Shown here piece after piece: positions 12,301-27,300 of a DNA stretch of 64,000 bases. The notes under the pieces are model-generated. The model saw only the letters and a list, made by a program, of their open reading frames with translations, had not been told where the DNA came from and did not search any database. Location of the stretch: positions 83,256,841 through 83,320,840 of the forward strand of contig OV884015.1 in the NCBI GenBank assembly GCA_930367205.1, in the 5' to 3' direction. This DNA is from Acanthosoma haemorrhoidale. Taxonomy: Eukaryota > Arthropoda > Insecta > Hemiptera > Acanthosomatidae. Positions within the stretch are counted from its first letter, which is position 1, and each line of letters opens with the position of its first letter. A program made the position numbers and the translations under genes.

Positions 12301-15300
12301 ATTATCACATTTAAATCTAACTAAAGTCTATCTGGGTAGCTCAAAAAAAAAGTTATTCTAAAGAATCTTTTAAATGCGGTAGGCTTCGGCTTCTTTCTAG
12401 AAAGTTTACAATGAAGATATTGTACAATAGTTATGTAAGTAACTCTGTTTTTATTTCTGCTACAGCATCCCTCACATAAAGAAGACAAATTGGACAGCCA
12501 CTTACATTACATTGGACCGGATGGAAAAGTAAGAATAAAAATATTTTTTGTAGTTCAAAATCAGTTAACGTGTACATTGTTATTATGAATTTTTATCAAT
12601 TTCAGCTGAAATCTCTCGAAGAGGAGTTGAAGGTAATTATAAATGGTTACATTCAGTTACTGCTTTATGAGAGTTTTCTGTAGTATATTTTTTTCTAATC
12701 GGCTTTAAATGTAGGTCGCGGCGGCTGTGATTAAGGAGATGGATACATATCTGCATTTCATTGCACCAACGACCATGGTAAGTAGGAATTTGTATGTACA
12801 CGTTGTATGTTGCAAATTCAAATTCAGTGTTTTTGTAACTATTTGCTATGAAAAATGACTAACAGTTTCTTCCTATATTATGGAAATAAAATATTATTAT
12901 GTTTGCAAAATATGAGTATGGCAACGTAATCGCTATTATGATAAATGAGTGAAACGTTACTTTTTGTACAAGGGACATTATCACATTTAAATCTAACCAA
13001 AGTCTATCTGGGTAGCTCAAAAAAAAAGTTATTCTAAAGAATCTTTTAAATGCGGTAGGCTTCGGCTTCTTTCTAGAAAGTTTACAATGAAGATATTGTA
13101 CAATAGTTATGTAAGTAACTCTGTTTTTATTTCTGCTACAGCATCCCTCACATAAAGAAGACAAATTGGACAGCCACTTACATTACATTGGACCGGATGG
13201 AAAAGTAAGAATAAAAATATTTTTTGTAGTTCAAAATCAGTTAACGTGTACATTGTTATTATGAATTTTTATCAATTTCAGCTGAAATCTCTCGAAGAGG
13301 AGTTGAAGGTAATTATAAATGGTTACATTCAGTTACTGCTTTATGAGAGTTTTCTGTAGTATATTTTTTTCTAATCGGCTTTAAATGTAGGTCGCGGCGG
13401 CTGTGATTAAGGAGATGGATACATATCTGCATTTCATTGCACCAACGACCATGGTAAGTAGGAATTTGTATGTACACGTTGTATGTTGCAAATTCAAATT
13501 CAGTGTTTTTGTAACTATTTGCTATGAAAAATGACTAACAGTTTCTTCCTATATTATGGAAATAAAATATTATTATGTTTGCAAAATATGAGTATGGCAA
13601 CGTAATCGCTATTATGATAAATGAGTGAAAAGTTACTTTTTGTACAAGGGACATTATCACATTTAAACCTAACTAAAGTCTATCTGGGTAGCTCAAAAAA
13701 AAAGTTATTCTAAAGAATCTTTTAAATGCGGTAGGCTTCGGCTTCTTTCTAGAAAGTTTACAATGAAGATATTGTACAATAGTTATGTAAGTAACTCTGT
13801 TTTTATTTCTGCTACAGCATCCCTCACATAAAGAAGACAAATTGGACAGCCACTTACATTACATTGGACCGGATGGAAAAGTAAGAATAAAAATATTTTT
13901 TGTAGTTCAAAATCAGTTAACGTGTACATTGTTATTATGAATTTTTATCAATTTCAGCTGAAATCTCTCGAAGAGGAGTTGAAGGTAATTATAAATGGTT
14001 ACATTCAGTTACTGCTTTATGAGAGTTTTCTGTAGTATATTTTTTTCTAATCGGCTTTAAATGTAGGTCCCGGCGGCTGTGATTAAGGAGATGGATACAT
14101 ATCTGCATTTCATTGCACCAACGACCATGGTAAGTAGGAATTTGTATGTACACGTTGTATGTTGCAAATTCAAATTCAGTGTTTTTGTAACTATTTGCTA
14201 TGAAAAATGACTAAAAGTTTCTTCTTATATTATGGAAATAAAATATTATTATGTTTGCAAAATATGAGTATGGCAACGTAATCGCTATTATGATAAATGA
14301 GTGAAACGTTACTTTTTGTACAAGGGACATTATCACATTTAATTCTAACTGAAGTCTATCTGGGTAGCTCAAAAAAAAAGTTATTCTAAAGAATCTTTTA
14401 AATGCGGTAGGCTTCGGCTTCTTTCTAGAAAGTTTACAATGAAGATATTGTACAATAGTTATGTAAGTAACTCTGTTTTTATTTCTGCTACAGCATCCCT
14501 CACATAAAGAAGACAAATTGGACAGCCACTTACATTACATTGGACCGGATGGAAAAGTAAGAATAAAAATATTTTTTGTAGTTCAAAATCAGTTAACGTG
14601 TACATTGTTATTATGAATTTTTATCAATTTCAGCTGAAATCTCTCGAAGAGGAGTTGAAGGTAATTATAAATGGTTACATTCAGTTACTGCTTTATGAGA
14701 GTTTTCTGTAGTATATTTTTTTCTAATCGGCTTTAAATGTAGGTCCCGGCGGCTGTGATTAAGGAGATGGATACATATCTGCATTTCATTGCACCAACGA
14801 CCATGGTAAGTAGGAATTTGTATGTACACGTTGTATGTTGCAAATTCAAATTCAGTGTTTTTGTAACTATTTGCTATGAAAAATGACTAAAAGTTTCTTC
14901 TTATATTATGGAAATAAAATATTATTATGTTTGCAAAATATGAGTATGGCAACGTAATCGCTATTATGATAAATGAGTGAAACGTTACTTTTTGTACAAG
15001 GGACATTATCACATTTAATTCTAACTGAAGTCTATCTGGGTAGCTCAAAAAAAAAGTTATTCTAAAGAATCTTTTAAATGCGGTAGGCTTCGGCTTCTTT
15101 CTAGAAAGTTTACAATGAAGATATTGTACAATAGTTATGTAAGTAACTCTGTTTTTATTTCTGCTACAGCATCCCTCACATAAAGAAGACAAATTGGACA
15201 GCCACTTACATTACATTGGACCGGATGGAAAAGTAAGAATAAAAATATTTTTTGTAGTTCAAAATCAGTTAACGTGTACATTGTTATTATGAATTTTTAT

Positions 15301-18300
15301 CAATTTCAGCTGAAATCTCTCGAAGAGGAGTTGAAGGTAATTATAAATGGTTACATTCAGTTACTGCTTTATGAGAGTTTTCTGTAGTATATTTTTTTCT
15401 AATCGGCTTTAAATGTAGGTCCCGGCGGCTGTGATTAAGGAGATGGATACATATCTGCATTTCATTGCACCAACGACCATGGTAAGTAGGAATTTGTATG
15501 TACACGTTGTATGTTGCAAATTCAAATTCAGTGTTTTTGTAACTATTTGCTATGAAAAATGACTAACAGTTTCTTCCTATATTATGGAAATAAAATATTA
15601 TTATGTTTGCAAAATATGAGTATGGCAACGTAATCGCTATTATGATAAATGAGTGAAACGTTACTTTTTGTACAAGGGACATTATCACATTTAAATCTAA
15701 CTAAAGTCTATCTGGGTAGCTCAAAAAAAAAGTTATTCTAAAGAATCTTTTAAATGCGGTAGGCTTCGGCTTCTTTCTAGAAAGTTTACAATGAAGATAT
15801 TGTACAATAGTTATGTAAGTAACTCTGTTTTTATTTCTGCTACAGCATCCCTCACATAAAGAAGACAAATTGGACAGCCACTTACATTACATTGGACCGG
15901 ATGGAAAAGTAAGAATAAAAATATTTTTTGTAGTTCAAAATCAGTTAACGTGTACATTGTTATTATGAATTTTTATCAATTTCAGCTGAAATCTCTCGAA
16001 GAGGAGTTGAAGGTAATTATAAATGGTTACATTCAGTTACTGCTTTATGAGAGTTTTCTGTAGTATATTTTTTTCTAATCGGCTTTAAATGTAGGTCCCG
16101 GCGGCTGTGATTAAGGAGATGGATACATATCTGCATTTCATTGCACCAACGACCATGGTAAGTAGGAATTTGTATGTACACGTTGTATGTTGCAAATTCA
16201 AATTCAGTGTTTTTGTAACTATTTGCTATGAAAAATGACTAACAGTTTCTTCCTATATTATGGAAATAAAATATTATTATGTTTGCAAAATATGAGTATG
16301 GCAACGTAATCGCTATTATGATAAATGAGTGAAACGTTACTTTTTGTACAAGGGACATTATCACATTTAAATCTAACTAAAGTCTATCTGGGTAGCTCAA
16401 AAAAAAAGTTATTCTAAAGAATCTTTTAAATGCGGTAGGCTTCGGCTTCTTTCTAGAAAGTTTACAATGAAGATATTGTACAATAGTTATGTAAGTAACT
16501 CTGTTTTTATTTCTGCTACAGCATCCCTCACATAAAGAAGACAAATTGGACAGCCACTTACATTACATTGGACCGGATGGAAAAGTAAGAATAAAAATAT
16601 TTTTTGTAGTTCAAAATCAGTTAACGTGTACATTGTTATTATGAATTTTTATCAATTTCAGCTGAAATCTCTCGAAGAGGAGTTGAAGGTAATTATAAAT
16701 GGTTACATTCAGTTACTGCTTTATGAGAGTTTTCTGTAGTATATTTTTTTCTAATCGGCTTTAAATGTAGGTCCCGGCGGCTGTGATTAAGGAGATGGAT
16801 ACATATCTGCATTTCATTGCACCAACGACCATGGTAAGTAGGAATTTGTATGTACACGTTGTATGTTGCAAATTCAAATTCAGTGTTTTTGTAACTATTT
16901 GCTATGAAAAATGACTAACAGTTTCTTCCTATATTATGGAAATAAAATATTATTATGTTTGCAAAATATGAGTATGGCAACGTAATCGCTATTATGATAA
17001 ATGAGTGAAACGTTACTTTTTGTACAAGGGACATTATCACATTTAAATCTAACCAAAGTCTATCTGGGTAGCTCAAAAAAAAAGTTATTCTAAAGAATCT
17101 TTTAAATGCGGTAGGCTTCGGCTTCTTTCTAGAAAGTTTACAATGAAGATATTGTACAATAGTTATGTAAGTAACTCTGTTTTTATTTCTGCTACAGCAT
17201 CCCTCACATAAAGAAGACAAATTGGACAGCCACTTACATTACATTGGACCGGATGGAAAAGTAAGAATAAAAATATTTTTTGTAGTTCAAAATCAGTTAA
17301 CGTGTACATTGTTATTATGAATTTTTATCAATTTCAGCTGAAATCTCTCGAAGAGGAGTTGAAGGTAATTATAAATGGTTACATTCAGTTACTGCTTTAT
17401 GAGAGTTTTCTGTAGTATATTTTTTTCTAATCGGCTTTAAATGTAGGTCGCGGCGGCTGTGATTAAGGAGATGGATACATATCTGCATTTCATTGCACCA
17501 ACGACCATGGTAAGTAGGAATTTGTATGTACACGTTGTATGTTGCAAATTCAAATTCAGTGTTTTTGTAACTATTTGCTATGAAAAATGACTAACAGTTT
17601 CTTCCTATATTATGGAAATAAAATATTATTATGTTTGCAAAATATGAGTATGGCAACGTAATCGCTATTATGATAAATGAGTGAAACGTTACTTTTTGTA
17701 CAAGGGACATTATCACATTTAAATCTAACTAAAGTCTATCTGGGTAGCTCAAAAAAAAAGTTATTCTAAAGAATCTTTTAAATGCGGTAGGCTTCGGCTT
17801 CTTTCTAGAAAGTTTACAATGAAGATATTGTACAATAGTTATGTAAGTAACTCTGTTTTTATTTCTGCTACAGCATCCCTCACATAAAGAAGACAAATTG
17901 GACAGCCACTTACATTACATTGGACCGGATGGAAAAGTAAGAATAAAAATATTTTTTGTAGTTCAAAATCAGTTAACGTGTACATTGTTATTATGAATTT
18001 TTATCAATTTCAGCTGAAATCTCTCGAAGAGGAGTTGAAGGTAATTATAAATGGTTACATTCAGTTACTGCTTTATGAGAGTTTTCTGTAGTATATTTTT
18101 TTCTAATCGGCTTTAAATGTAGGTCCCGGCGGCTGTGATTAAGGAGATGGATACATATCTGCATTTCATTGCACCAACGACCATGGTAAGTAGGAATTTG
18201 TATGTACACGTTGTATGTTGCAAATTCAAATTCAGTGTTTTTGTAACTATTTGCTATGAAAAATGACTAAAAGTTTCTTCTTATATTATGGAAATAAAAT

Positions 18301-21300
18301 ATTATTATGTTTGCAAAATATGAGTATGGCAACGTAATCGCTATTATGATAAATGAGTGAAACGTTACTTTTTGTACAAGGGACATTATCACATTTAAAT
18401 CTAACTAAAGTCTATCTGGGTAGCTCAAAAAAAAAGTTATTCTAAAGAATCTTTTAAATGCGGTAGGCTTCGGCTTCTTTCTAGAAAGTTTACAATGAAG
18501 ATATTGTACAATAGTTATGTAAGTAACTCTGTTTTTATTTCTGCTACAGCATCCCTCACATGAAGAAGACAAATTGGACAGCCACTTACATTACATTGGA
18601 CCGGATGGAAAAGTAAGAATAAAAATATTTTTTGTAGTTCAAAATCAGTTAACGTGTACATTGTTATTATGAATTTTTATCAATTTCAGCTGAAATCTCT
18701 CGAAGAGGAGTTGAAGGTAATTATAAATGGTTACATTCAGTTACTGCTTTATGAGAGTTTTCTGTAGTATATTTTTTTCTAATCGGCTTTAAATGTAGGT
18801 CCCGGCGGCTGTGATTAAGGAGATGGATACATATCTGCATTTCATTGCACCAACGACCATGGTAAGTAGGAATTTGTATGTACACGTTGTATGTTGCAAA
18901 TTCAAATTCAGTGTTTTTGTAACTATTTGCTATGAAAAATGACTAACAGTTTCTTCCTATATTATGGAAATAAAATATTATTATGTTTGCAAAATATGAG
19001 TATGGCAACGTAATCGCTATTATGATAAATGAGTGAAACGTTACTTTTTGTACAAGGGACATTATCACATTTAAATCTAACTAAAGTCTATCTGGGTAGC
19101 TCAAAAAAAAAGTTATTCTAAAGAATCTTTTAAATGCGGTAGGCTTCGGCTTCTTTCTAGAAAGTTTACAATGAAGATATTGTACAATAGTTATGTAAGT
19201 AACTCTGTTTTTATTTCTGCTACAGCATCCCTCACATAAAGAAGACAAATTGGACAGCCACTTACATTACATTGGACCGGATGGAAAAGTAAGAATAAAA
19301 ATATTTTTTGTAGTTCAAAATCAGTTAACGTGTACATTGTTATTATGAATTTTTATCAATTTCAGCTGAAATCTCTCGAAGAGGAGTTGAAGGTAATTAT
19401 AAATGGTTACATTCAGTTACTGCTTTATGAGAGTTTTCTGTAGTATATTTTTTTCTAATCGGCTTTAAATGTAGGTCCCGGCGGCTGTGATTAAGGAGAT
19501 GGATACATATCTGCATTTCATTGCACCAACGACCATGGTAAGTAGGAATTTGTATGTACACGTTGTATGTTGCAAATTCAAATTCAGTGTTTTTGTAACT
19601 ATTTGCTATGAAAAATGACTAACAGTTTCTTCCTATATTATGGAAATAAAATATTATTATGTTTGCAAAATATGAGTATGGCAACGTAATCGCTATTATG
19701 ATAAATGAGTGAAACGTTACTTTTTGTACAAGGGACATTATCACATTTAAATCTAACTAAAGTCTATCTGGGTAGCTCAAAAAAAAAGTTATTCTAAAGA
19801 ATCTTTTAAATGCGGTAGGCTTCGGCTTCTTTCTAGAAAGTTTACAATGAAGATATTGTACAATAGTTATGTAAGTAACTCTGTTTTTATTTCTGCTACA
19901 GCATCCCTCACATAAAGAAGACAAATTGGACAGCCACTTACATTACATTGGACCGGATGGAAAAGTAAGAATAAAAATATTTTTTGTAGTTCAAAATCAG
20001 TTAACGTGTACATTGTTATTATGAATTTTTATCAATTTCAGCTGAAATCTCTCGAAGAGGAGTTGAAGGTAATTATAAATGGTTACATTCAGTTACTGCT
20101 TTATGAGAGTTTTCTGTAGTATATTTTTTTCTAATCGGCTTTAAATGTAGGTCCCGGCGGCTGTGATTAAGGAGATGGATACATATCTGCATTTCATTGC
20201 ACCAACGACCATGGTAAGTAGGAATTTGTATGTACACGTTGTATGTTGCAAATTCAAATTCAGTGTTTTTGTAACTATTTGCTATGAAAAATGACTAACA
20301 GTTTCTTCCTATATTATGGAAATAAAATATTATTATGTTTGCAAAATATGAGTATGGCAACGTAATCGCTATTATGATAAATGAGTGAAACGTTACTTTT
20401 TGTACAAGGGACATTATCACATTTAAATCTAACTAAAGTCTATCTGGGTAGCTCAAAAAAAAAGTTATTCTAAAGAATCTTTTAAATGCGGTAGGCTTCG
20501 GCTTCTTTCTAGAAAGTTTACAATGAAGATATTGTACAATAGTTATGTAAGTAACTCTGTTTTTATTTCTGCTACAGCATCCCTCACATAAAGAAGACAA
20601 ATTGGACAGCCACTTACATTACATTGGTCCGGATGGAAAAGTTAGAATAAAAATATTTTTTGTAGTTCAAAATCAGTTAACGTGTACATTGTTATTATGA
20701 ATTTTTATCAATTTCAGCTGAAATCTCTCGAAGAGGAGTTAAAGGTAATTATAAATGGTTACATTCAGTTACTGCTTTATGAGAGTTTTCTGTAGTATAT
20801 TTTTTTCTAATCGGCTTTAAATGTAGGTCCCGGCGGCTGTGATTAAGGAGATGGATACATATCTGCATTTCATTGCACCAACGACCATGGTAAGTAGGAA
20901 TTTGTATGTACACGTTGTATGTTGCAAATTCAAATTCAGTGTTTTTGTAACTATTTGCTATGAAAAATGACTAACAGTTTCTTCCTATATTATGGAAATA
21001 AAATATTATTATGTTTGCAAAATATGAGTATGGCAACGTAATCGCTATTATGATAAATGAGTGAAACGTTACTTTTTGTACAAGGGACATTATCACATTT
21101 AAATCTAACGAAAGTCTATCTGGGTAGCTCAAAAAAAAAGTTATTCTAAAGAATCTTTTAAATGCGGTAGGCTTCGGCTTCTTTCTAGAAAGTTTACAAT
21201 GAAGATATTGTACAATAGTTATGTAAGTAACTCTGTTTTTATTTCTGCTACAGCATCCCTCACATAAAGAAGACAAATTGGACAGCCACTTACATTACAT

Positions 21301-24300
21301 TGGACCGGATGGAAAAGTAAGAATAAAAATATTTTTTGTAGTTCAAAATCAGTTAACGTGTACATTGTTATTATGAATTTTTATCAATTTCAGCTGAAAT
21401 CTCTCGAAGAGGAGTTGAAGGTAATTATAAATGGTTACATTCAGTTACTGCTTTATGAGAGTTTTCTGTAGTATATTTTTTTCTAATCGGCTTTAAATGT
21501 AGGTCCCGGCGGCTGTGATTAAGGAGATGGATACATATCTGCATTTCATTGCACCAACGACCATGGTAAGTAGGAATTTGTATGTACACGTTGTATGTTG
21601 CAAATTCAAATTCAGTGTTTTTGTAACTATTTGCTATGAAAAATGACTAACAGTTTCTTCCTATATTATGGAAATAAAATATTATTATGTTTGCAAAATA
21701 TGAGTATGGCAACGTAATCGCTATTATGATAAATGAGTGAAACGTTACTTTTTGTACAAGGGACATTATCACATTTAAATCTAACTAAAGTCTATCTGGG
21801 TAGCTCAAAAAAAAAGTTATTCTAAAGAATCTTTTAAATGCGGTAGGCTTCGGCTTCTTTCTAGAAAGTTTACAATGAAGATATTGTACAATAGTTATGT
21901 AAGTAACTCTGTTTTTATTTCTGCTACAGCATCCCTCACATAAAGAAGACAAATTGGACAGCCACTTACATTACATTGGACCGGATGGAAAAGTAAGAAT
22001 AAAAATATTTTTTGTAGTTCAAAATCAGTTAACGTGTACATTGTTATTATGAATTTTTATCAATTTCAGCTGAAATCTCTCGAAGAGGAGTTGAAGGTAA
22101 TTATAAATGGTTACATTCAGTTACTGCTTTATGAGAGTTTTCTGTAGTATATTTTTTTCTAATCGGCTTTAAATGTAGGTCCCGGCGGCTGTGATTAAGG
22201 AGATGGATACATATCTGCATTTCATTGCACCAACGACCATGGTAAGTAGGAATTTGTATGTACACGTTGTATGTTGCAAATTCAAATTCAGTGTTTTTGT
22301 AACTATTTGCTATGAAAAATGACTAACAGTTTCTTCCTATATTATGGAAATAAAATATTATTATGTTTGCAAAATATGAGTATGGCAACGTGATCGCTAT
22401 TATGATAAATGAGTGAAAAGTTACTTTTTGTACAAGGGACATTATCACATTTAAATCTAACTAAAGTCTATCTGGGTAGCTCAAAAAAAAAGTTATTCTA
22501 AAGAATCTTTTAAATGCGGTAGGCTTCGGCTTCTTTCTAGAAAGTTTACAATGAAGATATTGTACAATAGTTATGTAAGTAACTCTGTTTTTATTTCTGC
22601 TACAGCATCCCTCACATAAAGAAGACAAATTGGACAGCCACTTACATTACATTGGTCCGGATGGAAAAGTTAGAATAAAAATATTTTTTGTAGTTCAAAA
22701 TCAGTTAACGTGTACATTGTTATTATGAATTTTTATCAATTTCAGCTGAAATCTCTCGAAGAGGAGTTGAAGGTAATTATAAATGGTTACATTCAGTTAC
22801 TGCTTTATGAGAGTTTTCTGTAGTATATTTTTTTCTAATCGGCTTTAAATGTAGGTCCCGGCGGCTGTGATTAAGGAGATGGATACATATCTGCATTTCA
22901 TTGCACCAACGACCATGGTAAGTAGGAATTTGTATGTACACGTTGTATGTTGCAAATTCAAATTCAGTGTTTTTGTAACTATTTGCTATGAAAAATGACT
23001 AACAGTTTCTTCCTATATTATGGAAATAAAATATTATTATGTTTGCAAAATATGAGTATGGCAACGTAATCGCTATTATGATAAATGAGTGAAAAGTTAC
23101 TTTTTGTACAAGGGACATTATCACATTTAAATCTAACTAAAGTCTATCTGGGTAGCTCAAAAAAAAAGTTATTCTAAAGAATCTTTTAAATGCGGTAGGC
23201 TTCGGCTTCTTTCTAGAAAGTTTACAATGAAGATATTGTACAATAGTTATGTAAGTAACTCTGTTTTTATTTCTGCTACAGCATCCCTCACATAAAGAAG
23301 ACAAATTGGACAGCCACTTACATTACATTGGTCCGGATGGAAAAGTTAGAATAAAAATATTTTTTGTAGTTCAAAATCAGTTAACGTGTACATTGTTATT
23401 ATGAATTTTTATCAATTTCAGCTGAAATCTCTCGAAGAGGAGTTGAAGGTAATTATAAATGGTTACATTCAGTTACTGCTTTATGAGAGTTTTCTGTAGT
23501 ATATTTTTTTCTAATCGGCTTTAAATGTAGGTCCCGGCGGCTGTGATTAAGGAGATGGATACATATCTGCATTTCATTGCACCAACGACCATGGTAAGTA
23601 GGAATTTGTATGTACACGTTGTATGTTGCAAATTCAAATTCAGTGTTTTTGTAACTATTTGCTATGAAAAATGACTAACAGTTTCTTCCTATATTATGGA
23701 AATAAAATATTATTATGTTTGCAAAATATGAGTATGGCAACGTAATCGCTATTATGATAAATGAGTGAAACGTTACTTTTTGTACAAGGGACATTATCAC
23801 ATTTAAATCTAACTAAAGTCTATCTGGGTAGCTCAAAAAAAAAGTTATTCTAAAGAATCTTTTAAATGCGGTAGGCTTCGGCTTCTTTCTAGAAAGTTTA
23901 CAATGAAGATATTGTACAATAGTTATGTAAGTAACTCTGTTTTTATTTCTGCTACAGCATCCCTCACATAAAGAAGACAAATTGGACAGCCACTTACATT
24001 ACATTGGACCGGATGGAAAAGTAAGAATAAAAATATTTTTTGTAGTTCAAAATCAGTTAACGTGTACATTGTTATTATGAATTTTTATCAATTTCAGCTG
24101 AAATCTCTCGAAGAGGAGTTGAAGGTAATTATAAATGGTTACATTCAGTTACTGCTTTATGAGAGTTTTCTGTAGTATATTTTTTTCTAATCGGCTTTAA
24201 ATGTAGGTCCCGGCGGCTGTGATTAAGGAGATGGATACATATCTGCATTTCATTGCACCAACGACCATGGTAAGTAGGAATTTGTATGTACACGTTGTAT

Positions 24301-27300
24301 GTTGCAAATTCAAATTCAGTGTTTTTGTAACTAATTGCTATGAAAAATGACTAAAAGTTTCTTCTTATATTATGGAAATAAAATATTATTATGTTTACAA
24401 AATATGAGTATGGCAACGTAATCGCTATTATGATAAATGAGTGAAACGTTACTTTTTGTACAAGGGACATTATCACATTTAAATCTAACTAAAGTCTATC
24501 TGGGTAGCTCAAAAAAAAAGTTATTCTAAAGAATCTTTTAAATGCGGTAGGCTTCGGCTTCTTTCTAGAAAGTTTACAATGAAGATATTGTACAATAGTT
24601 ATGTAAGTAACTCTGTTTTTATTTCTGCTACAGCATCCCTCACATAAAGAAGACAAATTGGACAGCCACTTACATTACATTGGACCGGATGGAAAAGTAA
24701 GAATAAAAATATTTTTTGTAGTTCAAAATCAGTTAACGTGTACATTGTTATTATGAATTTTTATCAATTTCAGCTGAAATCTCTCGAAGAGGAGTTGAAG
24801 GTAATTATAAATGGTTACATTCAGTTACTGCTTTATGAGAGTTTTCTGTAGTATATTTTTTTCTAATCGGCTTTAAATGTAGGTCCCGGCGGCTGTGATT
24901 AAGGAGATGGATACATATCTGCATTTCATTGCACCAACGACCATGGTAAGTAGGAATTTGTATGTACACGTTGTATGTTGCAAATTCAAATTCAGTGTTT
25001 TTGTAACTATTTGCTATGAAAAATGACTAACAGTTTCTTCCTATATTATGGAAATAAAATATTATTATGTTTGCAAAATATGAGTATGGCAACGTAATCG
25101 CTATTATGATAAATGAGTGAAACGTTACTTTTTGTACAAGGGACATTATCACATTTAAATCTAACCAAAGTCTATCTGGGTAGCTCAAAAAAAAAGTTAT
25201 TCTAAAGAATCTTTTAAATGCGGTAGGCTTCGGCTTCTTTCTAGAAAGTTTACAATGAAGATATTGTACAATAGTTATGTAAGTAACTCTGTTTTTATTT
25301 CTGCTACAGCATCCCTCACATAAAGAAGACAAATTGGAAAGCCACTTACATTACATTGGACCGGATGGAAAAGTAAGAATAAAAATATTTTTTGTAGTTC
25401 AAAATCAGTTAACGTGTACATTGTTATTATGAATTTTTATCAATTTCAGCTGAAATCTCTCGAAGAGGAGTTGAAGGTAATTATAAATGGTTACATTCAG
25501 TTACTGCTTTATGAGAGTTTTCTGTAGTATATTTTTTTCTAATCGGCTTTAAATGTAGGTCGCGGCGGCTGTGATTAAGGAGATGGATACATATCTGCAT
25601 TTCATTGCACCAACGACCATGGTAAGTAGGAATTTGTATGTACACGTTGTATGTTGCAAATTCAAATTCAGTGTTTTTGTAACTATTTGCTATGAAAAAT
25701 GACTAACAGTTTCTTCCTATATTATGGAAATAAAATATTATTATGTTTGCAAAATATGAGTATGGCAACGTAATCGCTATTATGATAAATGAGTGAAAAG
25801 TTACTTTTTGTACAAGGGACATTATCACATTTAAACCTAACTAAAGTCTATCTGGGTAGCTCAAAAAAAAAGTTATTCTAAAGAATCTTTTAAATGCGGT
25901 AGGCTTCGGCTTCTTTCTAGAAAGTTTACAATGAAGATATTGTACAACAGTTATGTAAGTAACTCTGTTTTTATTTCTGCTACAGCATCCCTCACATAAA
26001 GAAGACAAATTGGACAGCCACTTACATTACATTGGACCGGATGGAAAAGTAAGAATAAAAATATTTTTTGTAGTTCAAAATCAGTTAACGTGTACATTGT
26101 TATTATGAATTTTTATCAATTTCAGCTGAAATCTCTCGAAGAGGAGTTGAAGGTAATTATAAATGGTTACATTCAGTTACTGCTTTATGAGAGTTTTCTG
26201 TAGTATATTTTTTTCTAATCGGCTTTAAATGTAGGTCCCGGCGGCTGTGATTAAGGAGATGGATACATATCTGCATTTCATTGCACCAACGACCATGGTA
26301 AGTAGGAATTTGTATGTACACGTTGTATGTTGCAAATTCAAATTCAGTGTTTTTGTAACTATTTGCTATGAAAAATGACTAAAAGTTTCTTCCTATATTA
26401 TGGAAATAAAATATTATTATGTTTGCAAAATATGAGTATGGCAACGTAATCGCTATTATGATAAATGAGTGAAACGTTACTTTTTGTACAAGGGACATTA
26501 TCACATTTAAATCTAACTAAAGTCTATCTGGGTAGCTCAAAAAAAAAGTTATTCTAAAGAATCTTTTAAATGCGGTAGGCTTCGGCTTCTTTCTAGAAAG
26601 TTTACAATGAAGATATTGTACAATAGTTATGTAAGTAACTCTGTTTTTATTTCTGCTACAGCATCCCTCACATAAAGAAGACAAATTGGACAGCCACTTA
26701 CATTACATTGGACCGGATGGAAAAGTAAGAATAAAAATATTTTTTGTAGTTCAAAATCAGTTAACGTGTACATTGTTATTATGAATTTTTATCAATTTCA
26801 GCTGAAATCTCTCGAAGAGGAGTTGAAGGTAATTATAAATGGTTACATTCAGTTACTGCTTTATGAGAGTTTTCTGTAGTATATTTTTTTCTAATCGGCT
26901 TTAAATGTAGGTCCCGGCGGCTGTGATTAAGGAGATGGATACATATCTGCATTTCATTGCACCAACGACCATGGTAAGTAGGAATTTGTATGTACACGTT
27001 GTATGTTGCAAATTCAAATTCAGTGTTTTTGTAACTATTTGCTATGAAAAATGACTAACAGTTTCTTCCTATATTATGGAAATAAAATATTATTATGTTT
27101 GCAAAATATGAGTATGGCAACGTAATCGCTATTATGATAAATGAGTGAAACGTTACTTTTTGTACAAGGGACATTATCACATTTAAATCTAACTAAAGTC
27201 TATCTGGGTAGCTCAAAAAAAAAGTTATTCTAAAGAATCTTTTAAATGCGGTAGGCTTCGGCTTCTTTCTAGAAAGTTTACAATGAAGATATTGTACAAT

